NCBI GenBank assembly: GCA_963738325.1
Contig: CAVTWD010000011.1
Coordinates: 62,001 to 126,000, forward strand
Reading direction: 5' to 3'
DNA: 64,000 nucleotides
Source: CAVTWD01 sp963738325
GTDB taxonomy: Bacteria; Actinomycetota; Acidimicrobiia; Acidimicrobiales; Ilumatobacteraceae
Shown: positions 21,532-29,918 of the stretch, piece by piece
Layout of the letters: every line of letters begins with the position of its first letter
Position numbering within the stretch: position 1 is the first letter of the stretch
Program-made: the position numbers and the translations under genes
The notes under the pieces: generated by a model
Databases searched by the model: none
What the model saw: the letters and a program-made list of their open reading frames with translations, nothing else
Told to the model about the DNA's origin: nothing

Positions 21532-21893
21532 GCGGGGCGCTCGCGGCGGATCGTCACCGCGGCCGTGGCCACGTCCTGGGGCAGCGGTGGCCGCAGCTTG
21601 CGGATCGTGACCTGGGTGGCCGAGACGTGGGGGAACGAGAGGAGCTCGTCGGCGATCCGCTGGGCGACGCGTTCCAGCAGCAGATGGCGTTCCCCGGCGA
21701 CGACGCCCTCGACCGCGGCAACCGCGGCGCCGTAGTCGATCGTGTCACCGAGGTCGTCCGTGGCCCCGGCCGAGCCGAGATCCGCTTCGAGGTCGAAATC
21801 GACCTCGAAGGGCTGAGCCCGAACTCGTTCTTCCGGATTGACGCCGATCACGCCGAGGACACGCAGCCCGCGGATCTCGATGACATCCGGCAC
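21528..21893 (-). CDS. folB: Dihydroneopterin aldolase
   Basis: FolB splits 7,8-dihydroneopterin to the hydroxymethyl pterin used by FolK. The 121-residue protein has the tunnelling fold signature: IEIRGLRVLGVIGVNPEERV at the N-terminus with the catalytic Glu, DTIDYGAAVAAVE and a C-terminal VTIRKLRPPL strand. It overlaps folK by four bases. Confidence 0.93.
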   Translation of the reverse strand: MPDVIEIRGLRVLGVIGVNPEERVRAQPFEVDFDLEADLGSAGATDDLGDTIDYGAAVAAVEGVVAGERHLLLERVAQRIADELLSFPHVSATQVTIRKLRPPLPQDVATAAVTIRRERPA

Positions 21894-21928
21894 GGCTGCG
21901 AACCCTACCGGTGAGGCTCTGGCGGGGG

Positions 21929-22453
21929 TCAGGCCTGCTCGGGTCCCGGCAGCTCCACGGCGAGGGCCACGAAGCTGCGACCGAGGGGATCGAGTTGGCG
22001 GCCCGTGATGGTCTCGATGATGGTGATCGCCTGCGGGCCGTCCGGCACCATCCCCGTCCAGCGGATGTAGCCGCCCACCACGCCCGAGACCCGGTCACCG
22101 ACCTCGTCGGCGTGGATCACCACCTTGGTGCCGGCCGCGATGCGATCGTGGATCTCGGGGTAGAGCGCGGCGAGCACCACGCGGGCATCATCGGCCCCGG
22201 AGAACGGGCGATGCAGGTAGGGCAGCCCGTACTCGTCGTAGTTGTGGAGGTTGTGGGGAGACGGCAAGAGCGAGATGACGCACCCGAAGCCCTGCTCCCG
22301 GAGCCAGATGATCTCCTCCTGGCGGCGGACCCGGCGGTGGTTGGCGCCGTAGCCGCCCGGCCGCTCGCAGATGGCGAGGCGGTCCTTGATGATCCAGGCG
22401 AAGTTGCGGGGCTGGATCCCTTGGGCCCATTTCCCCTTCAGGCGGGAGACCAT
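21929..22453 (-). CDS. Dual-specificity-phosphatase-like protein without catalytic cysteine
   Basis: A 174-residue protein starting at ATG 22453, overlapping the folP stop as TGATG. The segment QEEIIWLREQGFGCVISLLP...PYLHRPFSG and the loop IHADEVGDR (114-121 holds H-A-x5-R) follow the order of cysteine phosphatases (HCx5R), but the Cys position is Ala115 (codon GCC), so classical phosphatase chemistry is not expected. Arg121 is kept. It may bind a phosphorylated ligand. It sits between folP and folB, which hints at a link to folate synthesis, but that is only positional inference. Confidence 0.7.
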   Translation of the reverse strand: MVSRLKGKWAQGIQPRNFAWIIKDRLAICERPGGYGANHRRVRRQEEIIWLREQGFGCVISLLPSPHNLHNYDEYGLPYLHRPFSGADDARVVLAALYPEIHDRIAAGTKVVIHADEVGDRVSGVVGGYIRWTGMVPDGPQAITIIETITGRQLDPLGRSFVALAVELPGPEQA

Positions 22454-23346
22454 CACGCCGCCACCAGCACCACGGCCGCGGCCGTCGCCTTGACCTCGTG
22501 CACCCGCACCATCGCCACCCCTAGCTGCATCGCCCACACGGCGAAGGGCAGCGACGCCTCCAATCGGTCGTCGGTTGGCACGGCCGTGACGTCGTGGAGA
22601 TCGAGCATCCGGGAGAGCCCGGGCAGCGGCGGGGCGGAGGCGGCCGCGTCGGACGCGGCGAGGACACGGCCCCCGAAGGCCTTGCGCGAGAGCCCGACGC
22701 ACACGGGGAATCCGGTGGCGACGAGCGCGTCGAGGTTGGCGAGGAGGTCGAGATTGTGCGCCACCGTCTTGCCGAAGCCGAACCCGGGGTCGATCCACAC
22801 CTCGGGCACGCCAGCGGCCACGGCGCGCTCGGCTCGCTCGACGAGGAACGAACGAACCTCGGCGACCACGTCGGTGTAGGCCGGCTCGAGTTGCATCGTC
22901 CGCGGATCGTCGAGCATGTGCATGGCCACCCATCCCACGCCGTGCTCGGCGGCGACGTCGCACAGCGACGCCGAGACATCGTTCAACATCGTGGCCCCGG
23001 CCTCGATCGCGGCGTGGGCCGTCGAAGGATTGCGGGTGTCGATCGAGACCCTGTGGTCGGCGGCCAGGGCGGCCACCACCGGCAGGACGCGGCGCTGCTC
23101 TTCGGCGGGATCGACCGGTTCAGCCCCGGGTCGGGTCGACTCGCCCCCCACGTCAAGGATGTCGGCGCCTTCCGCGGCCAGCAGCCGGCCGTGGGCGATG
23201 GCGGCGTCGTGAGCGAAGTAGCGCCCACCGTCGGAGAACGAATCCGGCGTGACGTTGACCACGCCCATCACCAACGGCCGCACCGGCCCAGCGTACAAGT
23301 GTGCGACGTCCACAACGGCGTTCCCGCTGGCCAGCGATCTCGTCAC
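22453..23346 (-). CDS. folP: Dihydropteroate synthase
   Basis: FolP condenses the pterin pyrophosphate with p-aminobenzoate. The 297-residue TIM barrel has NVTPDSFSDGGRYF, DVGGESTRPGAEPV, SIDTRNPSTA, NDVSA and DPGFGFGKTVAHNL, all known binding motifs, and the FPVCVGLSRK segment. ATG 23346 overlaps the hpt stop by four bases. folE and pabA/B are not in the window. Confidence 0.95.
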   Translation of the reverse strand: MTRSLASGNAVVDVAHLYAGPVRPLVMGVVNVTPDSFSDGGRYFAHDAAIAHGRLLAAEGADILDVGGESTRPGAEPVDPAEEQRRVLPVVAALAADHRVSIDTRNPSTAHAAIEAGATMLNDVSASLCDVAAEHGVGWVAMHMLDDPRTMQLEPAYTDVVAEVRSFLVERAERAVAAGVPEVWIDPGFGFGKTVAHNLDLLANLDALVATGFPVCVGLSRKAFGGRVLAASDAAASAPPLPGLSRMLDLHDVTAVPTDDRLEASLPFAVWAMQLGVAMVRVHEVKATAAAVVLVAA

Positions 23347-23878
23347 CCGGGTTGGCCGCGCCAGATCCGCACATCACGCAGGCCTCGATAGCGCTCGCCG
23401 ACGTCGAGGCCGTAGCCCACGACGAAGTCGTCGGGGATCGTGAAGCCCACGTAGCGCAGCGTGCTCATGTCCACCCGCAACGCGCTCTCCCGCACAGCAG
23501 CGCGCAGACCTCGAGGCTGGCCGGCTCCCGGGCCCCGAGGGTCTTGCGCAGGTAGGAGAGGGTGAGGCCCGAGTCGATGATGTCCTCGACGAGCACGACG
23601 TGGCGGCCCGTGAGGTCGAGATCGAGATCCTTCACGATCCGCACGATGCCGCTCGACCGGGTGGCCGACCCGTACGACGAGCACGCCATGAAGTCCACCT
23701 CGACCGGCAGGGGGATGGCCCGGATGAGGTCCGCCATGAAGACGAAGGCCCCCTTGAGCACACCGATCAGGAGCGGGTCGAGGTCGCGGTAGTCCCGGGC
23801 GATGCCGGCACCGAGCGCTTCGATGCGACGGCGGAGGTCACTCTCGCTCACCACGACCTCGCCGGGACTGCCGTTCAC
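23343..23878 (-). CDS. hpt: Hypoxanthine phosphoribosyltransferase (frameshifted)
   Basis: Hpt salvages hypoxanthine and guanine with PRPP. From ATG 23878 the frame gives LLIGVLKGAFVFMADLIR and the PRPP motif VVLVEDIIDSGLTLSYL, then a frame change around 23480-23495 leads to STLRYVGFTIPDDFVVGYGLD, the conserved C-terminal end, stopping at 23343. With one base corrected the protein has the normal length of about 178. The start overlaps the tilS stop (ATGA) and the stop overlaps the folP start, as in other actinobacterial tilS-hpt-folate clusters (ftsH is absent here). Confidence 0.93.
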
Positions 23879-24810
23879 GCCTCGTCCCCCAGCGGCACGG
23901 GCGGACGCTGACCGGGTGCCGGCGCGACGCTGATGCGACCGCGGTGGCGCTCGACGCGCCGGCCGCCCGTGACCTCACAGGCGATCACCTCGCCCCTCGA
24001 CACGGCGAGGACCCGCTCGACGGTGGCGCCGTCGGGGGGATGATCCTGGGCGAGGAGGCGGCGCACGGCCCGCCGGGCCAAGGGGGCGGGGGCCAGCGCC
24101 AGAGCCTTGGCGTCGGTCGGATCGATGGCGGCGGCGAGCGCGTCGAGCAGCTCGGCGTCGTCCCTCAGGAGGGCGGCCTGGCGGCTCAGGACCCCGGCCA
24201 CGTCGCGCGCCACGAGGTCGTCGAGGAACGGCAGCAACTCGTGGCGGACGCGGTTGCGGAGGTGGACGGCGTCGTCATTGGTGGGGTCGTCCACCGGATG
24301 GAGCTCGAGCGCCTCGCACAGTTGGCGGGTGTCCGCCCGGCGCAGCGCGAGCAGGGGATGGCGGCCGGGCCCCATCCCGCAGAGCCCGTCGAGGCCGGCA
24401 CCGCGCAGGAGGTTCATCAGCACGGTCTCGGCTTGGTCGTCGGCCGTGTGCCCCGTGAGTGCGTCCGCTGGGAGCACGGCGTGGCGGGCGGCCCGGGCCC
24501 GCGCCTCCAGGTTGGGGCCGGGCGGGATGCACACCCGCTCCGATCGGAACCGCGCCCCGAAGCGCTCGGCGGCGGCCGCCACGACATCGGCCTCGACCTC
24601 GGAGCCGGTTCGCAGGCCGTGGTCGACATGGACGGCCGTGACGGTGCCGACGGCCCGGCTGGCCAGGGCGAGGAGGGCCAGGGAGTCGGCACCCCCCGAG
24701 ACGGCGCAGGTCGTAGCCGTCCCCCGGGGCGGAAACGAGCAACGGACGAGCAGCGAGCCGGCGAGTGTGGCAACCGGTTCAGGCCACGGCGACGTGGGGC
24801 GCCCAGACAC
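23875..24810 (-). CDS. tilS: tRNA(Ile)-lysidine synthase
   Basis: TilS modifies the CAU anticodon of tRNA-Ile so it reads AUA. The N-terminal PP-loop SGGADSLALL binds ATP; HTADDQAETVLMNLLRGAG and DDPTNDD are TilS signatures. Length 311 is on the short side, as in actinobacterial versions that lack the long C-terminal domain. The start overlaps the metalloprotease gene by 32 bp. ATG 24810 was chosen to fit this overlap and a good signature position. Confidence 0.93.
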   Translation of the reverse strand: MSGRPTSPWPEPVATLAGSLLVRCSFPPRGTATTCAVSGGADSLALLALASRAVGTVTAVHVDHGLRTGSEVEADVVAAAAERFGARFRSERVCIPPGPNLEARARAARHAVLPADALTGHTADDQAETVLMNLLRGAGLDGLCGMGPGRHPLLALRRADTRQLCEALELHPVDDPTNDDAVHLRNRVRHELLPFLDDLVARDVAGVLSRQAALLRDDAELLDALAAAIDPTDAKALALAPAPLARRAVRRLLAQDHPPDGATVERVLAVSRGEVIACEVTGGRRVERHRGRISVAPAPGQRPPVPLGDEA

Positions 24811-25858
24811 GATCGAGCCACAGGTCGGGGGCCTTGATCTCGGTGAGCGACGGGAGGTTCCCCGGCCCCTGCCAGACCACGTCGAGGACCTTGGGGCCGC
24901 CGACCGTCTCGACCGCGCCGATGAACTTCTCGCCCAGCTCGTACTGGGCGAGCTTGGCCTCGAGCCCGATCAGGCGGCGGACCGCCCGGGCCAGCGGCGA
25001 GGCTTGCTTGCGTCGCTCGCGCAGCACCCGACTGAATCGCTCGGCCGAGGGGACGTGACCCACCCCGGCGCGGTCCATGGTGACGTCGCCGTGGCCCTCC
25101 AGCAGCGCCATCAGCCCCGCGATCTGGCCGAGCGCCGCCTTCTGCTCGTCGGTGGCGATGAGCGCCGCGAGCCCGCCCAGCTCCAGCGACTCTCGACCCT
25201 GCCGCACCGACGAGACCGCGCCCTTGAGGGCGGCGGCCAGGCGGCTCGGATCGGTGTCGACCAGGCTGAGCGCGCCGTCGACAAGCGCGAGGTAGTGCTC
25301 GCGCATCCAGACGACGCCGGTGAACTGGGCGCGATGGGTGACCTCGTGGAGAGCCAGCCACAGCCGGAACTCGCGTGGGGGGAAGCCGAAGCGCTTCTCC
25401 AGGCTGAGGACGTTCGGCCCGACGTAGTACACGATGTCCTGCTCGCCGGCGGCCGGGTCGTCGACGACGAGCAGGTCGTACTGGCCGAGCACTCGGCCTG
25501 ACATCCACGACAGCAGGGCGCCGACCTCGGCCGCGGCCAGCTTCGAGCTGAAGGCGAGCGGGAGGCCGCCGGACTTCCCCGAGCGCGCCACCAGCCGTTC
25601 GAGCGTCGGTTGCAGCAGGCGCTGGAAGGCCCGCACGTTGGCCCTGACCCACGAGCCGCGGTCGACGACGCGGGCTCGCGCCGGGCCGGCGAGGGAGCGC
25701 AGCCCCGTCTCGGCCGCCACGAGCTCTTCGGCCTGGGCCGTGCACTCGGCGAAGTCGTCGGCCAGGGAGCCGTAGAGATACGAGCCGGCGTACGGATCCC
25801 GAGGCGTCAGGCGCCCGGCGATGCGCTCGGCGAGCGCCCAGTCGACTGGCGACGCCAC
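24779..25858 (-). CDS. Zinc-dependent metalloprotease of the DUF2342 / F420-associated type
   Basis: A 359-residue protein with LHEVTHRAQF (HExxH zinc site) around the middle and EGHGDVTMD further on that may supply the third ligand or catalytic partner. The family is widespread in Actinobacteria, usually beside tilS, and has no proven substrate. Start GTG 25858 follows the stop of the 46-residue membrane peptide by 2 bp. The C-terminus overlaps tilS. Confidence 0.82.
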   Translation of the reverse strand: MASPVDWALAERIAGRLTPRDPYAGSYLYGSLADDFAECTAQAEELVAAETGLRSLAGPARARVVDRGSWVRANVRAFQRLLQPTLERLVARSGKSGGLPLAFSSKLAAAEVGALLSWMSGRVLGQYDLLVVDDPAAGEQDIVYYVGPNVLSLEKRFGFPPREFRLWLALHEVTHRAQFTGVVWMREHYLALVDGALSLVDTDPSRLAAALKGAVSSVRQGRESLELGGLAALIATDEQKAALGQIAGLMALLEGHGDVTMDRAGVGHVPSAERFSRVLRERRKQASPLARAVRRLIGLEAKLAQYELGEKFIGAVETVGGPKVLDVVWQGPGNLPSLTEIKAPDLWLDRVWAPHVAVA

Positions 25859-25860
25859 GG

Positions 25861-26001
25861 CTAGCGATCCGGATTCGGCGGGTACTGGGGTCGCACGACC
25901 TTCACGAGGTAGCCGACGAACACGGCGATCACCAGGAGGATGGAGCTGATGGCGAGGATGACCCCGATCCAGAAGGTCCACTCGTAGGCGGCGAGCACCA
26001 T
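25861..26001 (-). CDS. Small single-pass membrane protein (46 aa)
   Basis: The 47-codon frame from ATG 26001 to TAG 25861 encodes one hydrophobic helix (TFWIGVILAISSILLVIAVF) followed by a basic-to-neutral tail VVRPQYPPNPDR. Third codon positions are GC rich and the stop is only 2 bp from the metalloprotease start, so the two look like one operon. Function unknown; an anchor or regulator of the metalloprotease is a guess. Confidence 0.68.
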   Translation of the reverse strand: MVLAAYEWTFWIGVILAISSILLVIAVFVGYLVKVVRPQYPPNPDR

Positions 26002-26055
26002 GGCTCGATCGTAGCGAGCCCGACCCGCCGTCCCGCCTCAGCGGTGGTGGCCGGG

Positions 26056-26301
26056 TCAGACGGGGCTCTGGCCGGCCTCCTCGCCGAAGCAGGCTCTCAC
26101 GCGCTCCAACAGGCCCGGGGGGAGGCGCTCCTCACGGCACTTCGCCGCGATGACCTGGCGGAGCTCGGCATGGAAGTCGAACACCTGGAGGCAATCCATG
26201 CATCCCTCGATGTGGCCGCGGATGTGCGCGAGCTCGTCGGGAGACATCTCGCCGTCGAGGAACATCTCGAGCTCGCGCAATGTCTCTTCGCAGTCAGCCA
26301 T
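26056..26301 (-). CDS. rsrA: Zinc-containing anti-sigma factor, RsrA-like
   Basis: An 81-residue ZAS protein. The HIEGCMDC (HxxxCxxC) motif at about 30-37, with an earlier Cys (MADCEE), matches thiol-oxidised anti-sigma factors that release their sigma factor when disulfides form. It starts inside the 3' end of the sigma gene (8-bp overlap), so the pair is co-translated. The partner is the SigR-type factor upstream. Confidence 0.9.
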   Translation of the reverse strand: MADCEETLRELEMFLDGEMSPDELAHIRGHIEGCMDCLQVFDFHAELRQVIAAKCREERLPPGLLERVRACFGEEAGQSPV

Positions 26302-26890
26302 GGATCACTCGTTCGTCTTCCGGGGTGTCGCCGCCCACGAGGCCACGAGCGACGGCGTACTCGTACAACTGCTTCTGCATGGCCTTTCTTCCCCGGTGCA
26401 GGCGGCTCATGACCGTGCCGATCGGAACGTCAAGGATCTCGGCGATCTCCTTGTACGAGAACCCCTCGACGTCCGCGAGGTACACCGCGAGGCGAAATTG
26501 CTCCGGGAGGGCCTCCAACGCCTGCTTCACCTCGTCGTCGGTGAACCAGGACATCAGCTCGTCCTCCGCGCTGCGGCCCGCCATCGCCTGCTCGAGCGCG
26601 CCCAGCCGCCGGTAGAGATAGAGGTCCTCCACATCCTCGATGTCCTGCTCCTCGGGACGGCGTTGCTTGGCCCGGTAGGTGTTGATGTACGCGTTGGTGA
26701 GGATGCGATAGAGCCACGCGCGGAGGTTCGTCCCCTCCTGGAACCCGTCGAAGCCGCGATAGGCGCGCAGGTAGGTCTCCTGCACCAGGTCCTCGGCGTC
26801 GGCGGCGTTGCGGGTCATGCGCAGCGCCGCGGAGTACAGCGCCGGCATGAACTCCATCGCCTGCTCCTCGAACGTGGCCTGGTCCGCCAT
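26294..26890 (-). CDS. sigR: RNA polymerase sigma factor, SigR/SigH type
   Basis: A 198-residue group 4 sigma factor: region 2 (AADAEDLVQETYLRAYRGFD, LRAWLYRILTNAYINTYRAK) recognises the -10 and region 4 (VYLADVEGFSYKEIAEILD, GTVMSRLHRGRKAM) the -35 element. Overlap with a RsrA-like gene marks it as the redox or heat stress regulator of Actinobacteria, usually controlling thioredoxin and mycothiol genes; mycothiol genes are not in this window. Confidence 0.92.
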   Translation of the reverse strand: MADQATFEEQAMEFMPALYSAALRMTRNAADAEDLVQETYLRAYRGFDGFQEGTNLRAWLYRILTNAYINTYRAKQRRPEEQDIEDVEDLYLYRRLGALEQAMAGRSAEDELMSWFTDDEVKQALEALPEQFRLAVYLADVEGFSYKEIAEILDVPIGTVMSRLHRGRKAMQKQLYEYAVARGLVGGDTPEDERVIHG

Positions 26891-26993
26891 CTCGCGGCCA
26901 CCCTAACGGTCGCCGGCCGCGGCGGACCGCCCCGAGAGGATGGCTCGGCGTTTCGAACCAGCGACTGGCACCGCGCCCCGGGGGCGCGGCGGG

Positions 26994-27512
26994 TTACGAG
27001 GGCTCGAGCTCGCTGGCGAAATCGTCGAGGGCGACCACGAAGCGATCGAGCAGCTCGGCCAGCTCGCGCCGTTCCTCCACCGTGAACGGTCCCAGCATCG
27101 TGGCCAGCGTCTCGCGCCGGCGGGCCTCGATCGCCTCGTGGCGGCGGGTGCCCAGCGCGGTGGAGGAGACCATGACCACGCGCCCGTCGGCCGTCGAGGG
27201 ATGGCGCTCGGCGAGGCCGGTGCGCTCGAGCCGTTGCACCGCCCGGGTGGCCGTCGAGGGATCGACCCGGAGGGCGTCGGCCAGCTCGGACATGCGCCAT
27301 TCGTCCTTCAGGACGAGCAGGTCGAGGGTGTCGACCTGGCCCGGTTCCAAGGCGTCCTTGCCGACGCCGAAGAGATGGTCACGGAGCATCGACATGGCTG
27401 CTCCCCGGCGAAGCTCCTTCCACGCGACCCCGATGCGCCGCGCCAGTTGACGCTCCTCCTCCACGGAGAGGTCCACCTTCCTCGTCTCGGGCGGCCGGAT
27501 CTGCACGTCCAT
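26994..27512 (-). CDS. MarR-family transcriptional regulator
   Basis: A 172-residue winged-helix protein; MSELADALRVDPSTATRAVQ is the recognition helix region and the wing follows at HPSTADGRVVMVS. It diverges from an alpha/beta-hydrolase gene with only 21 bp between starts, filled by a perfect palindrome, which makes auto-repression and repression of the hydrolase likely. A TAGCCT on the minus strand 9 nt before the ATG fits a leaderless promoter. Confidence 0.9.
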   Translation of the reverse strand: MDVQIRPPETRKVDLSVEEERQLARRIGVAWKELRRGAAMSMLRDHLFGVGKDALEPGQVDTLDLLVLKDEWRMSELADALRVDPSTATRAVQRLERTGLAERHPSTADGRVVMVSSTALGTRRHEAIEARRRETLATMLGPFTVEERRELAELLDRFVVALDDFASELEPS

Positions 27513-27516
27513 CGCG

Positions 27517-27531
27517 CTTGTAGGCTACAAG
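27517..27531. promoter_or_regulatory. Putative MarR operator with overlapping divergent -10 elements
   Basis: CTTGTAGGCTACAAG is a perfect 7-1-7 palindrome centred on 27524, in the 21-bp gap between marR and the hydrolase gene. Its TAGGCT half is a -10 element 7 nt before the hydrolase ATG; the mirrored TAGCCT is 9 nt before the marR ATG. The size and arrangement fit a MarR dimer site that blocks both promoters. Confidence 0.72.
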
Positions 27532-27533
27532 GA

Positions 27534-28298
27534 ATGAGCGGGCCAGGCCCAGCCGGAGGAGGGCCCGACGCGGGTGCACCACCAACAGGCGCGCTACCGG
27601 GTGCGCCGCCGCCGGGTGCCGCGGGCGCGTCGGCCACGCCCCTCGCCGCGATCGGTGTGCTGGCCGACTCGGAGGTGGCGATCACCCCGTTGCTGCGCCA
27701 CCTCGAGCTGTACACCCGCAGCGGGCTCTTGACCGTCCTGTGGCACGGCACGGGCGAGGAGCCGGCCGCCGCCGTCGCCTGCGGCGGCGCCATGGGAGGG
27801 CTCCTCGGTCCGGGCCACGGGCTGTACCAGGTGCTCGGCGAAGAGCTCGCCGGTCGCGGGATCGCGGTGCTGCGCATCAGCTACCGCCGGCCCAACGACC
27901 TGGACGCCTGCTGCCTCGACCTGGCGGCTGCGGTACAACTCGCGATCGGCGCCGGCGCGCAGCGGGTCGTGCTGTTCGGGCACTCCTTCGGCGGTGCGGT
28001 GGCCGTGCGCGTGGGCGTCGCGCTGCCACAGTTCGTCGCAGGCGTCGTGACCTTCGCGACGCAGTCGGCGGGCTGCGAGGTCGCCGACGGCCTCAACGGG
28101 CGGCCGTTCTTGCTCTTCCACGGCGAGCGCGACGAGATCCTGCCCATGGACGCGTCCGCCATCGTGCGGGAGGTCGCCGGCTGCGGCGAGCTCGTCCTGC
28201 TGCCCAACGATGGACACTTGATGGCCAAGTCGCACGACATCCTCCGCGAGCGGCTCCTGGAATGGGTGCCGGCGGTGCTCGCGCCGCCTTCGGGCTGA
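27534..28298 (+). CDS. Alpha/beta-hydrolase, MarR-controlled
   Basis: A 254-residue hydrolase with a Pro/Gly/Ala-rich N-terminal 30 residues, then strand VLRISYR, nucleophile elbow GHSFGG, ERDEILPMD (acid) and NDGHLM (His). It may act on small esters, lipids or polyesters; the family includes dienelactone- and carboxylesterase-like proteins. Start ATG 27534 is immediately behind the operator. Divergent marR is its likely repressor. Confidence 0.85.
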   Translation: MSGPGPAGGGPDAGAPPTGALPGAPPPGAAGASATPLAAIGVLADSEVAITPLLRHLELYTRSGLLTVLWHGTGEEPAAAVACGGAMGGLLGPGHGLYQVLGEELAGRGIAVLRISYRRPNDLDACCLDLAAAVQLAIGAGAQRVVLFGHSFGGAVAVRVGVALPQFVAGVVTFATQSAGCEVADGLNGRPFLLFHGERDEILPMDASAIVREVAGCGELVLLPNDGHLMAKSHDILRERLLEWVPAVLAPPSG

Positions 28299-28381
28299 GG
28301 TCTGGGGCCGACGGTTCGGCCGACGCCCGTCGACGTCTCGCGACAGGATGGAGGCGAGTCGTGCGGCAGAAAGCGCCCGAG

Positions 28382-28844
28382 ATGACCCGACCTGGTCCCC
28401 ACAAGATGGCGCCCCCGGCCGATCGGGCCGAGGCCCTCGCTCGGCTGCGCTCACTCGGCAAGCGGCTCACCCCGTCGCCGGCGCGAGCTGGTGGAGCTGT
28501 TCTTCACCAACGATGCCGGGCTCACTGCGGAGGAGGTCGCGCTGCAGCTGCCCGACCTCGACCAGGCCACGGTGTACCGGGCCTTGAACCAGCTCGAGGA
28601 GGTGGGCATCGTCGAGCACCTCCACCTCGGTCACGGCGCCGCCACCTACCGGCGGGCAGGGGCGACGACCGTGCCGGCGATCTGCGAGGGGTGCGGCGCG
28701 GTCGTCCAGGTGCCCGTGGCCGAGCTCGAGCCGGTGACGTCGCGCCTTCGTGAGGCCTACGGGTTCCATGCCGAGGCGCGCCACTTCGCGCTCACCGGGC
28801 GCTGCGCCCGCTGCGCCGCCGAGGTCACAGAGCCGGCACGATGA
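28382..28844 (+). CDS. Fur-family metal-responsive repressor (frameshifted)
   Basis: N-terminal frame MTRPGPHKMAPPADRAEALARLRSLGKRLTPSP leads into RELVELFFTNDAGLTAEEVA in another frame, joined near 28478-28485. The winged helix (ATVYRALNQLEEVGIVEH) is followed by the dimerisation domain with two CxxC zinc sites, CEGCGAVV and CARCAA. This matches Fur/Zur/PerR repressors; which metal is sensed cannot be decided. HD-domain gene follows 12 bp later and may share its transcript. Confidence 0.84.
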
Positions 28845-28856
28845 CAGACTGAGGCG

Positions 28857-29462
28857 ATGGCCGACACCGCGACGCACGCCGAGTTCACGTCCATGGAGAC
28901 CGCGACCCAGGAGGACTGGAATCGCATCGCGGCGGCCGCCTCCGAGTACTACCCCGGCCTCCCCGACCGGGTGACGGCCCACCTCCGCCTGCTGGAGGGG
29001 GACCACGGCGGCTTCAAGGTCGACCGCCTCACGCACTCACTCCAGACGGCCACGCGTGCCTACCGGGCCGACCGCGACGACGCCTACGTAGCCTGTGCCC
29101 TGCTGCACGACATCGGCGACACCCTCGGTTCCTACAACCACGCCGAGATCGGCGCCGCCATCGTCAAGCCCTTCGTCGACGAGCCCTACCACTGGATGGT
29201 CGAGAAGCACGCCATCTTCCAGGGCTACTACTTCTTCCACTACCTCGGCCTCGACCGGAACCTGCGCGAGCAGTTCGCGGGGCACCCGTACTACGACCTG
29301 TGCGCCGGGTTCTGCGCCGAGTACGACCAGCCCGCGTTCGATCCGGCCTACCCCACGATGTCCCTGGATGACTTCGGGCCACTGCTGGCCTCGTTCTTCG
29401 CGGCTCCGAGGAGCTCCATCTACCTGCGCAACGACAACTCCTCGGCCCTCGGCCCTCGCTGA
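28857..29462 (+). CDS. HD-domain protein, possibly a mixed-valent diiron oxygenase
   Basis: A 201-residue HD-superfamily protein. In order: THSLQTA (His), LLHDIGD (HD), NHAEIGA (His), EKHAIFQ (His) and a C-terminal EYDQPAFDP (Asp). The order and spacing resemble PhnZ/TmpB/inositol-oxygenase type diiron oxygenases rather than phosphohydrolases, but key substrate residues of PhnZ are not clearly present. It begins 12 bp after the Fur-family gene. The substrate is unknown. Confidence 0.72.
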   Translation: MADTATHAEFTSMETATQEDWNRIAAAASEYYPGLPDRVTAHLRLLEGDHGGFKVDRLTHSLQTATRAYRADRDDAYVACALLHDIGDTLGSYNHAEIGAAIVKPFVDEPYHWMVEKHAIFQGYYFFHYLGLDRNLREQFAGHPYYDLCAGFCAEYDQPAFDPAYPTMSLDDFGPLLASFFAAPRSSIYLRNDNSSALGPR

Positions 29463-29543
29463 GCTTCCGTTCACGGCGAGCTTCCGAGCGGGCCGTCGGA
29501 AGGTCACCCGGGCGGGCTCGAGCCGGAAGGGGCAGGATGAGCC

Positions 29544-29906
29544 ATGGCCATCACCGGCATCCATGCGCTGCTCTACACGTCGGAACCCGAAGCGGTGCGA
29601 GCCGTCCTGCGCGATGTCTTCGGCTGGCACCACGTCGAAGCGGGAGGCGGCTGGCTCATCTTCGCCCTCCCGCCGGCCGAGCTGGGCGTCCACCCGGCTG
29701 ACGGCCCGACCTACGAAGGGGGCACCCGCCACCAGCTCTCGCTCATGTGCGACGACCTCGAAGCCACCGTGTCGGAGCTGCGCGATCGGGGCGTGGCGAT
29801 TCGGGGCGGAGTCGAGGACACGGGCTGGGGCATCACGACCACCCTGGTGCTTCCCGGCGAGCTCGAGGTGATGCTCTACCAGCCTCGCCATGCCACCGCG
29901 ATCTGA
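29544..29906 (+). CDS. VOC (glyoxalase/bleomycin-resistance) family protein
   Basis: A 120-residue protein with two beta-alpha-beta-beta-beta modules: first from ITGIHALLYTSEPEAVRAVLRDV, second with HQLSLMCDDLEATVSELRDRG and ending LPGELEVMLYQP. Metal ligands are plausible at His and Glu positions of these strands. Members range from glyoxalases to dioxygenases; no substrate can be named. It converges on the FMN-binding protein gene with a 12-bp gap. Confidence 0.85.
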   Translation: MAITGIHALLYTSEPEAVRAVLRDVFGWHHVEAGGGWLIFALPPAELGVHPADGPTYEGGTRHQLSLMCDDLEATVSELRDRGVAIRGGVEDTGWGITTTLVLPGELEVMLYQPRHATAI

Positions 29907-29918
29907 GGCGTCGAGCGC

